Of a DNA stretch of 64,000 nt, positions 14,143 to 27,351 are shown one piece after another (positions within the stretch are counted from its first letter, which is position 1; every line of letters begins with the position of its first letter). The position numbers and the translations under genes are program-made. This DNA is from Zonotrichia leucophrys gambelii (lineage: Eukaryota; Chordata; Aves; Passeriformes; Passerellidae). Location: positions 134,339,033-134,403,032 of the forward strand of contig NC_088171.1 in assembly GCF_028769735.1 (NCBI RefSeq), written 5' to 3'. Under the pieces are notes generated by a model. The model did not search any database. It saw only the letters and a list, made by a program, of their open reading frames with translations, and was not told where the DNA came from.

Positions 14143-17100
14143 GAAACTCTCAAAAAAAAAGAGAATATGTTTTTCCAAGGAAAATAACTTTGTATTTTCA
14201 TTGAAAAATACCATTTTCAAAAAATCTTACTCTCATTAACCTTCTTTACCATTATGAAATGGTCAACACTGTATCTATGGTAACATAATTACTTGAAGGA
14301 GCTGAATGTTAAAAGAAAGAAAAATTATTATGAACTTCCAATTTTAAAAAGTGTTCCTTTTAACAGATGTGAACTAATCCTCAGAGAACTTTACTTTCTG
14401 TTCCTTTTATTGCAGTTGCCCTACTCACCTTGCTACCCCATATTTCTCTTTTCTTGTCTAATCTGAAATCATTCCAGTCACCCCTAAAATCACTCAATCA
14501 GCTCATAAAGCCACAAGCTGATGTAATCAAAAGAATAATAAAAAGTGTGGTAAAACCTGTGGGGAAGTCTGTGACAGAAGCCATAAACAAAAGAAGCAGC
14601 AGACAATAATAAAGTCAAATTAATTGAACAAAGGAGAAATGGGACTGAGCAGAAAAGGCAAGGAATTGGGTGGTTGCCTCTATTTTTGCCATTAAATTAA
14701 GACTGAGCTGCAGAAAAACATGCTGGGGAATTAGTGGTTATAATTTCTGTGCCTTGTCAATACAGGTATAAAAAAATCACTGGAGAATAATTTCATGAGG
14801 ACAATTCTGATCTCTTCCACTTTAAAATACACTCAAGTATTATCACACAGGAAGATCCTTAACCTCAATTTATGGCGCTTCATGTCCAGTGGAACTGAGC
14901 CCTTTAAAAAATCTCCTTCTTTCTGGAGAGTCATCAATGAAGGCTTTTTATTTTCACCTCCATTCTGAGGCAGTGGTGTGGGAAGAGAATCGTGGGAGGG
15001 TGAAATGGAGAGTGACTATGATTGCTGGTCCTGCCATGCCATGACAAATGGAAAACTGAAGCAAAAGAGATTTTTTTGCCTGTGTCACTCTCAAACCAGT
15101 GCAAAACTTTATTTTGTTAAGATCTAGAGCAAACCTCCCTCTTTCTTCAAGTTACATTATTAATACTAATGATTTGCTGTTAGAAAAATATCTTCTATGC
15201 ACAATTATTGGTAGATAATTTTCTGAGTCAGTTGCAAAACCTACTTGATCAAAACCAAATTTCCATAAATATAACATCAGCCATTTTTGTTTAACAAAGC
15301 TTGACAAACATCATGTTATAGTGGCATTAGACCACAATGGTGAGAAATGGGCCCTCAAATTCAGTAAAAGTAGAACATATATCCAAAGGGTTTTCTGGGG
15401 GTGGCAGAGAGATTACTGACTTTCATATACTATAAATGGGCAACAACAAGGACAAAGGCAGAGAGAAATCTTGCGGAAATGCTCCAAATATAAAAAGTCT
15501 TCAAGAATGAACATCCTTACATGTGTCCCTCAATGGCCAGAATGAAATTCATTCAAGATGAGGTAGGTGAAAAGGAAAGCAGTGAAATTATCACTGCTGT
15601 GGGAAATAAACAGGTAAGTGTAAATATTTTTTTAATAGTATACTTTAATATTTCCTGGAGAAAAGGATAAAGTATCCAACAGAACATTAAAAAAAACCTC
15701 TTATGTAACAGAACTCCCCTGAGTTTCAGGCGAGTTTAAGAAATTTGAACACCATGGCGAGTTGTGGCTACTTGGCTTGTTGCTTCTATCCAACTGTATC
15801 ACATAGAAAGAGGAGCAGTCTCTTAAAGCTGCCTGTGAGAGAGCTATGTATAAAAATCATTAATGTCTACCAATACCTGAATTCATACTCTACATTACAT
15901 TAAAAATGTTCCACTAAATGACCACAAATCCACACTATGTCCATAAGGCCCAACACGTTAAGTCAATACAATTCTGTGAGAGCAATAATGGTTTAAATCA
16001 AGGTGTACTGGTTGCATTTATATTCCATTTTGTTTTTTGTACAGCTGATTATAACACAGTCTGTCTTGTTTGAGCAAAAAACTATAAATACATATGCTAG
16101 GAAAGGTAGCTGGTAGCCTGGTCTACTGTACCCTAGTATTCAATGAACAGATCTTGTTCTTACAGCTATTCTTCAAAAAGATTATTCAGACACAGAGCTT
16201 CTCTCTGAGCTTTTGTTCCACTTGCCCCACAGTCAAATTTCACAGGTGGCAGCAGTTCCAAATAGGTCCTGTACAATTGAGAAAGAATTGAAAACCATGT
16301 ACAGGAAAAAAACATAAAAAGCATAATGGAAAGTTTCCTTTTTAACACAAAATTAGTTTTTGAAGAATACAAATATTGCTATGTATATGATAATTTTGTA
16401 TAAGCCAGCTGCCTTGAGTGAAGGAAATTAAATTACAAACTCTTTCTAATTTTATTTCTTTCATATCCTTAAAATCAGGTAACAAATTCTTACTCCTATA
16501 GTTTACTGTTACCCCTAAAATGGGTAATACTGTCCCCTTAGCAACTTCTTTCAAGATAAATAAAAATTTAAAACAAATTTTCTTTTGAATTATTTGGATT
16601 ACAGATAATGAAGAGAGTAGCACAGTATAGTTACATTACTATCCAATACCAGTAACAAATACCATAAGCCTTCATCTTACTGCAATTTTATGTCAGAATA
16701 ACTTAATGGAAGGACAAGAAAGATGTCTGGAGAGTGTTGCTTTTAACGGTAAAGGTTTGCAAAGGCATTAGTAAAACTAATGGAAGACATCTTGCATTAG
16801 TGTAGCTCTGATAAGGTGCTGCCAAAGTCCCAGAAATGTTCAGGGACAGACATTTGTGATTAAAATGGTTATTCAAGTTCATCCTCATACATTAAAAAAT
16901 CAGTGAGGAGCCAGGGAAGATGTTTTTAAAGGCAGATCCACAAGCTGCAGGGCTGAGAAGGTCCTGCCCACTCACACAGTGCAAGATGCAACAGACTATC
17001 TCTTGGGAAATGAGTAATTAAAATTAAAAACGTTTTGGAGTTCACCACATCATGAGAAAAAATGGTTTCAACCATATTTGTATTCAGTTCTTCAGAAGAA

Positions 17101-18902
17101 AAGGACTGGAAATACAGCTCATTTTTGAGACTTATCAGCCAGTGTTAGCCAGGTAGCTCATATGGCTTCATACAGAGTAAATTAGTGTATCTAATTAAGT
17201 TTTTCCCAAAGCAAATAAAACATTCGGTATGGCAATTCATACTTATGGCACCAATTTCATATTTAGTGGCCATTGTGGTTAGTATCTTAAAAATATCATC
17301 ATTCACCAACAATTAGTGCATCACAGTGTTTTTTATTTCCTCCGCTAAGGACTGAGAAATATTTTATCTCAAATATCATGATTTAGTAACTCTTCCAACA
17401 GCTGACTTTTGATCGAAATCAGTATAATTCTGCCTTCTTCCTAAAATGCAAATAGCTATTAGAATCAACAATTTAAACCATATAACAAATTGTAGATAAA
17501 AAAGTGAAGAAGTTAAGTCTTTACCAGCTTGCAATTCAGAGCAAATAAGCTGCTGAATATGCCCCTTTGGAGTCAATCCTTTTTAAAAACTCTCTGCTGA
17601 ATCTGTGCAGCTGACTGAGTTTGGACTTTAGCTTCTCTTAGGAGCCCTTACACCACAAGCTGCCAAAGCCTTTTATGATTTTTTGGCTCACCCCACCACT
17701 TTGTTCCCCAGCTCAAAAAAAGCCACTTCTCTCAAACCTGACCAAAGTCTAGAAATAGATAAATCAGTCTTTCAGAAAACTTATTTCACATAATTGTTTT
17801 TGAATAATCTTCCTCTTTTCACTCTTCCTTGTGACACAAGATGTAGAGATCTGCCATTAGCTAATGACTCTGAAAAACCTAAAAATTGCTTGAAAGGAAA
17901 TAGAACTTGATATCTCTGTAAAATGCAGTTTCTGAATCAGCTACTTACATTTTGAAAGAGAGCCATTAATCACTGACTTTGTACTCTCAACAGTCCATCT
18001 TAGTGAAGCGTTTCTCAATCTTTTTAAATTTAAGGGTCACTTAACCTTTCTGCAAAAAAATTTGAGCATGGCTTTTTAGACTATTACCACAGTCCCATAC
18101 ATTAATTTACAACCAGTTTATTGCCCTTCATTCATTATTTTCAATTTTATAATTTGCCTTTCCTGTTTGCCAGCCTGTTTGGATTGTTAGTTTATGATTT
18201 GTTTGCATTTTTTTAATAAAATATTTTTCAATCATTGTGTAGATCTCCATTTACTATCATACTGATCCCCAAGGGATCTATAAAAAATGGCAAATTGCCA
18301 GTTGAGAAAGGAATTATTTCGTGTAAATCTATTTCTGAATTTCAGGAAATTAATTCGACTACTTTGCAGAAACATTTAAAATTTTCTCTAGAAGACAATT
18401 TTTTGGTCTAGTTTTCCTAAAGGTTTAAAAATAAGTATATTTTACAAGTTCCTCTGCATACCAGAACCACTACATGAAGAAAGAAAGAAGCTAATGTTAA
18501 CTTGTTTATTTGTTTTGTTGCTGCAGATTGTCCATAAACAATTTTATGAAGTTTAATTTCTGAGCAGTTTATATGCTAATCTGGAGCTCCAGATAGCTTC
18601 TAGAATTTAAAATTGCAGATCTAAATCAACTCTATTACCTGTTGTCCAGCTGTGCATGAGTAGGTATTCAATCATATAACAGCTGCTGGTACCATCCAGC
18701 TTTCAAAAACAAGAATCCAAAAGACGAGGAAAATTGTTAAAAGGACATGGCAACCCACTGCACTGTTCAAGAATAATAGCTCAGAAGAAGATGATGGCTA
18801 TTGGCAAAAGTTGTGATCATTATCTTCTACTATTACTTACTATATATGCAGTAATAAATATTGTCTTCTAGTAATGTTTCAAATATCTACCTCTAAACAC
18901 CT
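14143..18902. other. AT-rich sequence, no gene found
   Basis: All frames are under about 95 codons and resemble no known family. The patch at 17998-18075 faintly resembles the end of a hAT-type DNA transposon but is too degraded to call. Confidence 0.5.
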
Positions 18903-19270
18903 GTGGTGGTCAACCCTGGTTGGCTGCCAGGTGCCCACCAGGCTGCTCTGTCATTTCCCCTTCTCAACAGGACACAGAGAGAAAACGTGACAAGGACAGG
19001 CTGATATCACCCAGCTACAATGACAGACAAAACAAACTTGACTTGGGGAAAATAAATTATTTTCAGTTAATAAAAGTAAGATAATGAGAAATCTAAAACC
19101 ACTTTGCCTCCGAACCCACTCTCTCAGTCAATTGGCACTTCTCATACAGCTAAACACTTCCTTCCCAAAGAGGATGGCATAGTCAGATCAGTCTGGGGCT
19201 ATTCTGTCCCCAGACAAAGCTGCCTTGTTGTGTGGGTCTCTACCTGCTGGTCTAGCCCAGAATGCTAACA
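18903..19270 (-). repeat. degraded LTR-like repeat (avian ERV-type)
   Basis: The plus strand starts TGTGGTGGTCAACCCTGGTT and continues with CTGCCAGGTGCCCACC and ACTTGACTTGGGGAAAATAA. From memory of avian LTR repeats, this order looks like one end of a common ERV LTR read from its 3' side, which would put the element on the minus strand. No second copy lies in the window, the right end is not clear, and no internal retroviral sequence follows. It could be the remnant of a solo LTR. Confidence 0.35.
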
Positions 19271-22200
19271 AAGGTGTGTGTCAACATTGAACAACAAAGG
19301 TGATGCTGAGCATCAAGCACATGACCTTGTAAGGATGGACATAACCACAAAATCTGTGTCAGACCTAGGGGAAAAAGGTCTCCTAAGGTCTCCACCCTCA
19401 CATTTGCCTATGAGTAGTGACTCACACTCCACATCTACTGTAGATGGCCACATTACCAGAGAAATTCAGTCCCAGGGTGATGATAGACTGATAAGTTCCT
19501 CCCCAAAATAGCTGCTGGACTGTGTGGACCCAAAACCCTGACCCCAAAGGGAGAGCTTCAACAATCTCTTAATGCAGCAAAATAATATAATAAAGGAAAG
19601 GATTAGATTGATTCTAAACAATAATAAAAATATAAAATATGAATTATCGTGGAGATTTCAGGGAAACACTGTAGTATCCAAAAACCCTGTCAAACAGTAC
19701 TTGAAGTATTGCAATTATATTTTCCCAGAACGAGAAAGGAAGGCTTCAGTGTCCTGTTTCGTATCTCATGGGAAAATTAACTGCAGGGTGAAATGATCTG
19801 TTCAAAGCAATTATTTTGCACTTAATCCCTAGAAATCATTTGGAGACTTAGAATAATGACTTCCAAGCCCTTTGGCATTTGGCCACAATCCTTGAAAATA
19901 TCGCATAATTCTGGAGAAAGATTATGCCCCCCTCATTATGCAACTTCAAAATTGTTAAAATCCTTTTGAAAACCCCTTTCCAGAGCAAAGATCATTTGCA
20001 AAGTGACCTTCCAGACACAGAAATTCAGTTTGCAGGCCTGAAAAGAAACCTCACCCCTATGTGTCTAAGGCCTGTGTTTCATATCTGCAATAGAAAAACA
20101 AAAATTCGTTAGGCAGAGTTTCCTCACAAATAGCAGACAGATTATTACATAACTGACATCACAGCTCAGGTTTTTGGTGGGTAATTGAAGGATTTCTTGT
20201 CCTAGAGATTAGGTAATTTTTATTACATGTAGGTAATTCAGTGCAACTTACTTTACATCCTATGCATCCCCAATTTTGGCAACTTTCATCCCAATTTGTA
20301 TTTGTCAACTAATTTAAAATTACTTTGGTGAGGATTTTTTTCCTCAGTGTCTTGAAGCAGATAGCCAGATGTAAAAATAGTTTAGGACACAGTTATAAAT
20401 GTTCATGCTACATCCAGTGAAAGCTAATGAAGAATTAAGTATTCTGGAACAGATCCCTATCCTGTTAAATCAGTGTGTGTTTTTATATACTGATTTAAAT
20501 TGACAAGTCAAAACCATGAAGATTTATTTTAAATATAAAGCAGGAGGGAAGTTATTTATAGTAAGAACAAGAGGAAATTATATTTGATAAAAAATCCCTA
20601 GTTTCCTTCTTAGTTCCTTCATCTGTTGATTGCCTTCCAGAGAGATAAGACATGCTTTTAGTTTAACATTTCTGAAAATCATATAATTTTTTTTATTATA
20701 ATATGATGAAAACTTCAACCCCCCAACTACAAATTTTTGGTGGATGTCAAAAATAGACATTTACTATTAAGGACAATTTTTAAAATGCTGTAATGATCTG
20801 TAAAAAAAAAAAAAAAGGAAAAATTTAATTCTATGCTCCAATAAAATCGGACTCTAGCCAGTCTCTGAAATTGACTAATTAACTTACAAAGAGAAAAATC
20901 TGTGTCTTAGGGTAAAACAGAATGAAGACTGAAAGAATTAATTTGGAATGCACTGTATGGTAATATTAATACTAAAGATGCTTTAGAGCCATAAAATATT
21001 TCTCCATGCTCGTAGAAATTTTTGTGGTGTTGGGTTGAATTTGAGGCCTTTGTGAAATTAAAACACCAATGCCAGTGACTCCACTGGAGCAGCTAGTTTG
21101 GCTTCAAGGAAGACTATAGCTTGTATTTCTTTAAAGCTGATGGCTTATACTTACACTGAATGAAAGGCATCAACTAACATTGTGGCAATGAAGGTATTCT
21201 TCTAATAATATTAAGATTAAAAAACTAAGTTTTCTTAATAGCTTTTCTTTCTTTGTCACATTATTTAAAGGCAAGGCCTGCTGCCCTTCCTTGTTTTGTT
21301 TAGACAGTCAGGACATTGTCTAATTCTTCATTTTGGGGGGGATGGCATTACAGCCCTTCACCAGGGCACCCCCCTCCATGTCATAAGAGTCACATCTGCA
21401 GATTGCACAAGTTAATAAATATTGGTTTAGCAGCTCAAACTTCCCAGGCAAGGTGTGTGGAGCACAGAAAATGAAGCATAACAAGAAAGTTATACTGCTC
21501 AGTGCAGTAAAGGCAGTAAAGATTCTTTCCTGAGAGGCCCTGAACAGAAGTGGAGGTGTCTAGAGGGAGATAATGTCAAAAATATAGGTGTTTCCTTCAG
21601 GACTTGGATGTACACTTAAAGAAGGATCTTCAAGATGTGAAATTTGGACAGGTTATTCATCTGGCAGTTAGATACTTAACTCCTACTTGTCCAAACTTGG
21701 AATGATGCTTTCCATTTCCATACCAGCAACACTTTTCTTGTAGGAAAACAGATTTAAACAGAAAACCTTTCATAAAAATAGCATATTCAGAGTGTGAACT
21801 GACTTCATGTGCCTATGAGACAATTTGCCTGTAATTCTTCAATCTCATTGTCTCTATATGAAAAACAATTTATTTGAACAAAAGTTGATTTAAGAGTGTC
21901 TTTTATACATGACAAATTTATCAAATCCACTGATTTCACAGTAAACATGGATTATAGAAAAAGTTCTGATTTTTCATTCAAGTTACCATTGTCAGAGTTT
22001 ATTATATTCCTGTTGGATTGCTTGTGTAGCTTTGTTTTTCTTTTCTGCGGTTTATTGCCTATGTTGATGAAAAAACAGAAAACATTACCATGGGAAGTAA
22101 TACTACAATAATCTACAACAAATCTACAATGTTCTCATTTTGATTCCCCTATAAAACAGCTCTACTGTAAAATTTCAGTGTGTAGAGGGGGAATTTGAAG

Positions 22201-25200
22201 AAAATTAAAATGCAAAATATAATTTTGTCTATGTCCACATTTGCTGAAGTTAAGCTGCTGCATTTTGGTCTCTATAGGGCCAAGTCAGGAATGGTACATC
22301 CTGATGTCCTTATGAAAGTTAAATAAATTTATTTCTTTCCTAGGGTTACCATGTCAAGTCGTATTTACAACCACACACAAACAGCTTTCTTTAACATAAA
22401 CATTAGTAATTTTTCATAAACCCTACATACAGTTACAGGTCAAAATATTAAAATAATGCTCCAAGTGAAGTGATAGGTTGAGCTGAAAGTAAAGAGGATG
22501 CAAATTATAATATGCAAATATATATACAAGAAAAACAAACCTTTCTGAGTTCACCAAGATTTCTATCAGGCAAATAGATTTGAAAAGTAAATTTCAAGGA
22601 CACTAATCTGGAAATCAATCATTACCATAGTACAGACTACGTAATAGACAGTGTTCACTGATGGAGGTTTATCTTTCTGAAGTTTTCCTTGCCTCTTTCA
22701 AGGTTGAAATGCTCTCTATTATTTATCAAGCAAAGGAAGGATAGTCATATGGAGCATAGATATCAAGCAAGGCCTATCAATAATGTTTATTTCCATCTAA
22801 GCATAAAACGTGTTTGGGGTGCACAACTAGAAGATCAATCACCAATCCACGTGTCAGGGGACATGTCACCTGTTCCTTGCCTTTGTTGTCCCCCTGCTTC
22901 TATTTCCTATATTTTCGTTGTGGTCAGATCACATCTAGGGCCCCATGGATGATTAGTTAATAAGAATTTCAAGATAGTTGGAAGCAAAATGCAGCACACT
23001 GTAGGAAATAGACCAGTAATAGATTTTATTCAGCCTCCACCTTATTTTCCCTCAAATTTCCAATGAAGCATGTAGTTTCATAAAAACATGGAAAGGTATA
23101 TTGACTTTGAAACAAATTGTGAAATGCTTCCTTCAGCATTAAAAACTTTCTAGAAAATGTCTTTTTCAGTAGGGATCCACTGAAAGAAACCTATATCTAA
23201 TGTGATGGTTTTAGGTTATGCAAAGAATGCTATTGTTGCTTTAAATAGAAAGAGAAGTCTGTTGTGTTCCATCCTAGCAATTCTACAGATAACACATTTT
23301 AAACAATACAGTCCAACTTTGTAGCAAGTGTACAGACTACATAGCTAATTCAGAAAAAAAAGGGTACATTGATTAGCCTGAATTTGAAATTATTTATACA
23401 GTTTTGCAATGTAAATCTAAATACTAGGACTGATTGTTTGGTTTATTACAGCAATATGCATGAGGACTTACTGTATAAAGAAATCGGGTAGTTCATGTCA
23501 GAAATTACGACATAAAGCATTAAACTCCTTGGGAACTTCATGTGGTGACTATATAGATGATTCCCAGTTCTGTTCCTCTCATACTTTGATGTAACTTCTT
23601 TCTTTAAAACAAAGACTATTGCAAAGGGAAGAGATGATGCCTTGATTCCACTATGATTAATTCATTTTGCCATTGATTTCAATATCTTTGAAAGAATACT
23701 TTCCTAGTGATTTCCATGTTGGAATGCCGTGTCCTGTTCTAATCTAACTTTTGTTACTGGATTTATCTGGTAAAACTCCTCTGCAGATATCTGAGATTTG
23801 GGTCTTATCTCTGTATGGGTAGAATTTTGCTGGTCTGGCTATTACAGTGTGTGATTTATAAAATCACATCAATCTTTTTTTTAAATTGTCTTTTTAAAAG
23901 TTTAAATCAAAAAACAGATGTGCATGAAAGCTCTCCTCAAGTTGAACTGAGATGACTCAAAAAAAGCCCAGATGACTTATAGCAATCCAACAACATTAAT
24001 AGGATACAGGATACTTGACCTGTGTTTGAATTTCTCTGCTGGCATATTGAATTCATGATCACTCTTCCCTGGAGCTGGAAAAGGAACTTCCTTCTTCTGT
24101 GTATTACAAGCTGATGGTATCAACATATGCAGAAGAAATGCTGCAAGAAATCAAATGAGGTTTAACAAGAAATCAAATGGGGTTTAGCATGGTAAGATCC
24201 AGCTTTAGAAGGACACTTAAACAGTTAAGACAGGGAGAAAATCTGGATATATGTTGAGTGTCTATATTTTAAATATTCTTACTTTTAAAAGGACTTTTAT
24301 ATATTAAACTGCCATGCAGAAATTTTTAGATTCCTTGGGAGAAAATATTATATTCACATATACAAATTATTAAAGCAGATGTGGTGACTGGTTTCTACAA
24401 AATATCATCTTTTGTTTTAATATAATTTTTATATGCTTTAAACTCTTCTGAAACTTAAATTCATAACAGAAGGCTTCTAAGATTCCTTAATCATTGTACA
24501 TTTAGATTTAATTAGTAGAAGAAATTTCTTGCATAATATCCAAAAGTTATCTAAAATTTTCATTATGTATCTGGAAAAATTGCAGCTCCTTCCATTGTTA
24601 CTTTTTAAATTAGAGTTTTTGGCATCTAATGTATTAATGCTGTATATGGTATCAGAGACCTATATTTTCTAGAGAGTTAAAACTTGAAAATCAATAAATC
24701 TAATTAAGAACTTCAAGTTTCTGGAATTCTCATCAAGGCTACTTCCTGTACAATAAATAATAAAAAATAAGAAAAACCAAGCTGAAAAAAGAGATTAAGA
24801 AAGAAAAAATCAGTTGAATTAAAGGTGCCAGATCTTTCAAGTAAATAGTTATCAAAGAATTGTGACGAGAGTCTTACTGATCTGGGATATATTCATACCA
24901 TTAAGGTGTTTTGTAGGTTTGTTAAAGTAGGAATTTTTAACCTTTATGTACACAATGAAGAAGAAAGAGTTTAAATTGAGGGTAGTATGTGATTTAGCTT
25001 AACTGCACATTTGTAAAGTCACTGAACTGAGTCTGGATAACAGAGAATATTTTTATTCATCTTGTAATAATTTATTCATTCCCATAATCAAAAAACAGCT
25101 CAAATATATCAGTACAGATGCAGGACACAATACTAGAGTGCAAATCCCTACTTAAGCTTAACACCTAAACCATTACAAATACATATTTCTCAGTATCTGT

Positions 25201-26289
25201 TGTGATGACGATAAGAAGTCTTGTTAAGAAGGTCCAAGTCCCCAAGAACTTATAAAGTATTGAGACAACAGCATAAATTTTATGTCATTCCAAGATGCTG
25301 CAATACTTCTGAGAGGTTGCTGAACACAAGATCAGAAATAGCAGCTGTCATTTCCTGGTTCCTCTTGCTTCCTGTAATTTCTTATGTTAATCAAAAGAAG
25401 ACTGAGAATTTATCATTAAATCCAAGTGTTTGAAGCTACTGTTGGCTTACTGACCTATATATGCATGTTTTAATTTTCAATGAAAATATTTACACCCTGT
25501 CCACCTATCTTCAGTATTTTTAAAGGTGGTACAAGCAATGCACACAAGTTTCTGAGGACAATGTGGTTCACCAGTCTTCATTCACACTAAATCTTGCAAG
25601 GAACTAAAGCTGCCAAGCTTCTATAATTACAGGTCCAAATGTTTGTGCATCTGGGCTCTTGCACATGTGTAGGAGTGCACCAGCTGTTCCCTTTCTCTGC
25701 ATAATTTTCTCCTTTCCATTTTACCTTGTGAATTAAGGTTTCCTAAGGCAGCTGATAAGAAATTTGGGATCAGATGAGCATGAACTTTATCAGAACTAAG
25801 TTTCTCAAGTACATGTAGACTTGCCAACCATTGTAAAAATCTAGGATTTTTGCTTTGATCCTCCTGATCCCTTAGTGAGGCAGTAAGAGAGCAAGAACCA
25901 ATGAAGAATGAGCTGGAAATCATATTCAATGTGGAGTGGGTTAAACTGCTGTTGTGGGCCTAGGGGATGATTGAAGTAGAGACAGAAACATGGTTAAAAG
26001 CATCTGACACAGCCAAGAACGGAGGATCAGAGCTGTGAAGCTGGAGAGGATAATGATAGATACTGGGGTAGTCACGACGTGAGAGGAGAAGCCAAAAAAC
26101 TAAATGTATACGCTCTACTTGAAATCAATTTCTCCTAGAGGCTTGTTGTTTAGTAAAAGATAAGAAATGGGGCAAAAACAGTGTTATGAACTTTGCAATA
26201 TATTCATCTACTCAATTATGGCCTCAGGTGCTGCAGTGAACCACCACTACCTCAGTGTTTGGAATAATTACAGATTTAAGGAACTTCGT
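19271..26289. other. AT-rich sequence, no gene found
   Basis: About 7 kb with no supported exon, RNA gene or transposon. Features seen: a poly-A run at about 20802-20816, an imperfect 22-bp tandem duplication at 24144-24186 (listed), and moderate GC around 25640-26160 without coding continuity. Confidence 0.5.
24144..24186. repeat. two-copy 22-bp tandem duplication
   Basis: CAAGAAATCAAATGAGGTTTA is followed 22 bp later by the same 21-mer with one change (A to G). A small slippage or repair duplication. Confidence 0.85.
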
Positions 26290-26364
26290 GGGGTTTTGAG
26301 GTGTTTGTTGCTTTTCTTTTTTTGTTTTGTTTTGTTGGGTATTTTTTTTTGGTTGGTTAGTTGG
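26290..26364. repeat. T/G-rich tract, left flank of provirus
   Basis: Low-complexity sequence of T runs and TTTTG/GGTT units ending in GTTAGTTGG directly before the LTR. A similar T-rich tract resumes after the provirus at 33217, so the two were probably one tract before insertion. Confidence 0.8.
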
Positions 26365-26989
26365 TGTACTGGTTTAGGGCAAATTTGTTAAAGAATCTGC
26401 AAAGGAGGGCCCCTCCAGAAAGCGAAACCCACACGGCCCCTCCCCCCAACCGGTTCGGGAAAAAATTCCTCGGAGAGAGGTGGAAAGAACCTGTTTATTT
26501 GACTGGCCCCGCACCCCCCAGCACACAAAATGAACAATACCCGATGACACCGCTCTGAGAAAGATGGCAAAATCAGAAAGTCTCTTTCGGGGGTGGTTGC
26601 TCTGTTCTCAGTCCCTCCGGCGCTGGGCCAGCCGCTGCAGCCGAACCTTTGGTGTTCCCGGGTCCCAGTCCGGAGCAGGTTCGAGATGGTCACAGGAACA
26701 GGAGAGGAGAAACAGTCCAGGAAGCAATGTGGACTGTTTAGCTAGAACTAGCTAATAAGCAGAGGCAGAAAGCAGAGCAGAAGCAAGAGCAGAAAAAGAG
26801 AGCAAGCAAAAGCAGCAAGCAAAAGCAGCAAGCCCAAAGCTGGAAGTAAAAAAAACCAGCTCTGTGTACTGCTTGTCTCTGTGTCCTGATAAGAGAAACC
26901 CAAACAAACTTCCACTCTTCAGTGCCGGTCTTAAAGGCACAGAACAGATGAATGGGGATATACAAGCATCATAACGTCACCCCAGGACA
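26365..26989 (-). repeat. 3' LTR of the provirus
   Basis: Matches 32591-33216 almost perfectly. Differences are 26457 (G here, A in the other), 26643 (G/A), 26856-26857 (one C/A change plus one extra A in the other copy's A run) and 26976 (G/A). In element orientation it starts TGTCCTGGGG and ends CCAGTACA. It contains two copies of a 13-bp TGCTTTTGCTTGC unit and an AATAAA signal. The LTR supplies promoter and polyadenylation functions; the start site could not be placed (TTTAAG and TATAT-like motifs near its 5' end are only candidates). Confidence 0.96.
26494..26499 (-). promoter_or_regulatory. AATAAA polyadenylation signal in 3' LTR
   Basis: TTTATT on the plus strand, AATAAA in element orientation, about 130 bp before the end of the LTR. 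This is a normal place for the signal ending the R region and would end proviral transcripts. The matching site in the 5' LTR is at 32720-32725. Confidence 0.75.
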
Positions 26990-27000
26990 TTCCACCCCTT
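26990..27000 (-). promoter_or_regulatory. polypurine tract (plus-strand primer site)
   Basis: In element orientation AAGGGGTGGAA lies immediately before the TG of the 3' LTR. It is purine-only apart from one T and sits where reverse transcription primes the second DNA strand. The final AA is the dinucleotide expected to be trimmed before integration. Confidence 0.85.
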
Positions 27001-27351
27001 ATCCCCATATCATCAACATACTACAACACATCATGCATTATTCATACAAAATTTCTATCTGTTCCCCCAAAATTACAAGCAATACCCATCATGCCTTCAT
27101 CACATCCCCACACTGGACCACTGAATCCAGGCCCTATATTACAGAGCTGCAGGATTCCCCCTTTTCACTTTAGTCACTTAAAGCTCCATCTATCACTTGC
27201 TCAGACCTTTGACACTTACACATTTCCTTCTCCATCTTCCACTTGCCCAGACCTTCAACTCTTACACATTTCCTTCTATCTCATGTCTGTATGGTTTAAT
27301 GTACAGACAATGGCAGTAACATCCAATGAACAGTGATATTGCACCTCATTC
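27001..27351 (-). other. 3' noncoding region of provirus, place of missing env
   Basis: Only 351 bp separate the pol stop from the polypurine tract, with no open frame of note on the coding strand. Env, normally 1.5-3 kb, is absent rather than broken. An internal two-copy repeat is listed separately. The region may act in RNA export or packaging, but nothing in the sequence proves it. Confidence 0.8.
27194..27285. repeat. two-copy 46-bp tandem repeat in proviral 3' region
   Basis: CACTTGCTCAGACCTTTGAC at 27194 recurs as CACTTGCCCAGACCTTCAAC at 27240, and both copies continue with CTTACACATTTCCTTCT. The two copies differ at several bases, much more than the LTRs do, so the duplication predates this insertion and belongs to the family. 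Confidence 0.85.

Noticed and set aside
17998..18075. hAT-like transposon end (GCGTTTCTCAATCTTTTTAA)
   Set aside because: Only a faint resemblance to the TTCTCAACC-type ends, with no second terminal repeat or 8-bp duplication found.
26388..26693. 101-codon frame in the 3' LTR, repeated at 32614-32919
   Set aside because: The identical frame in both LTRs comes from LTR identity. There is no support for an LTR-encoded protein.
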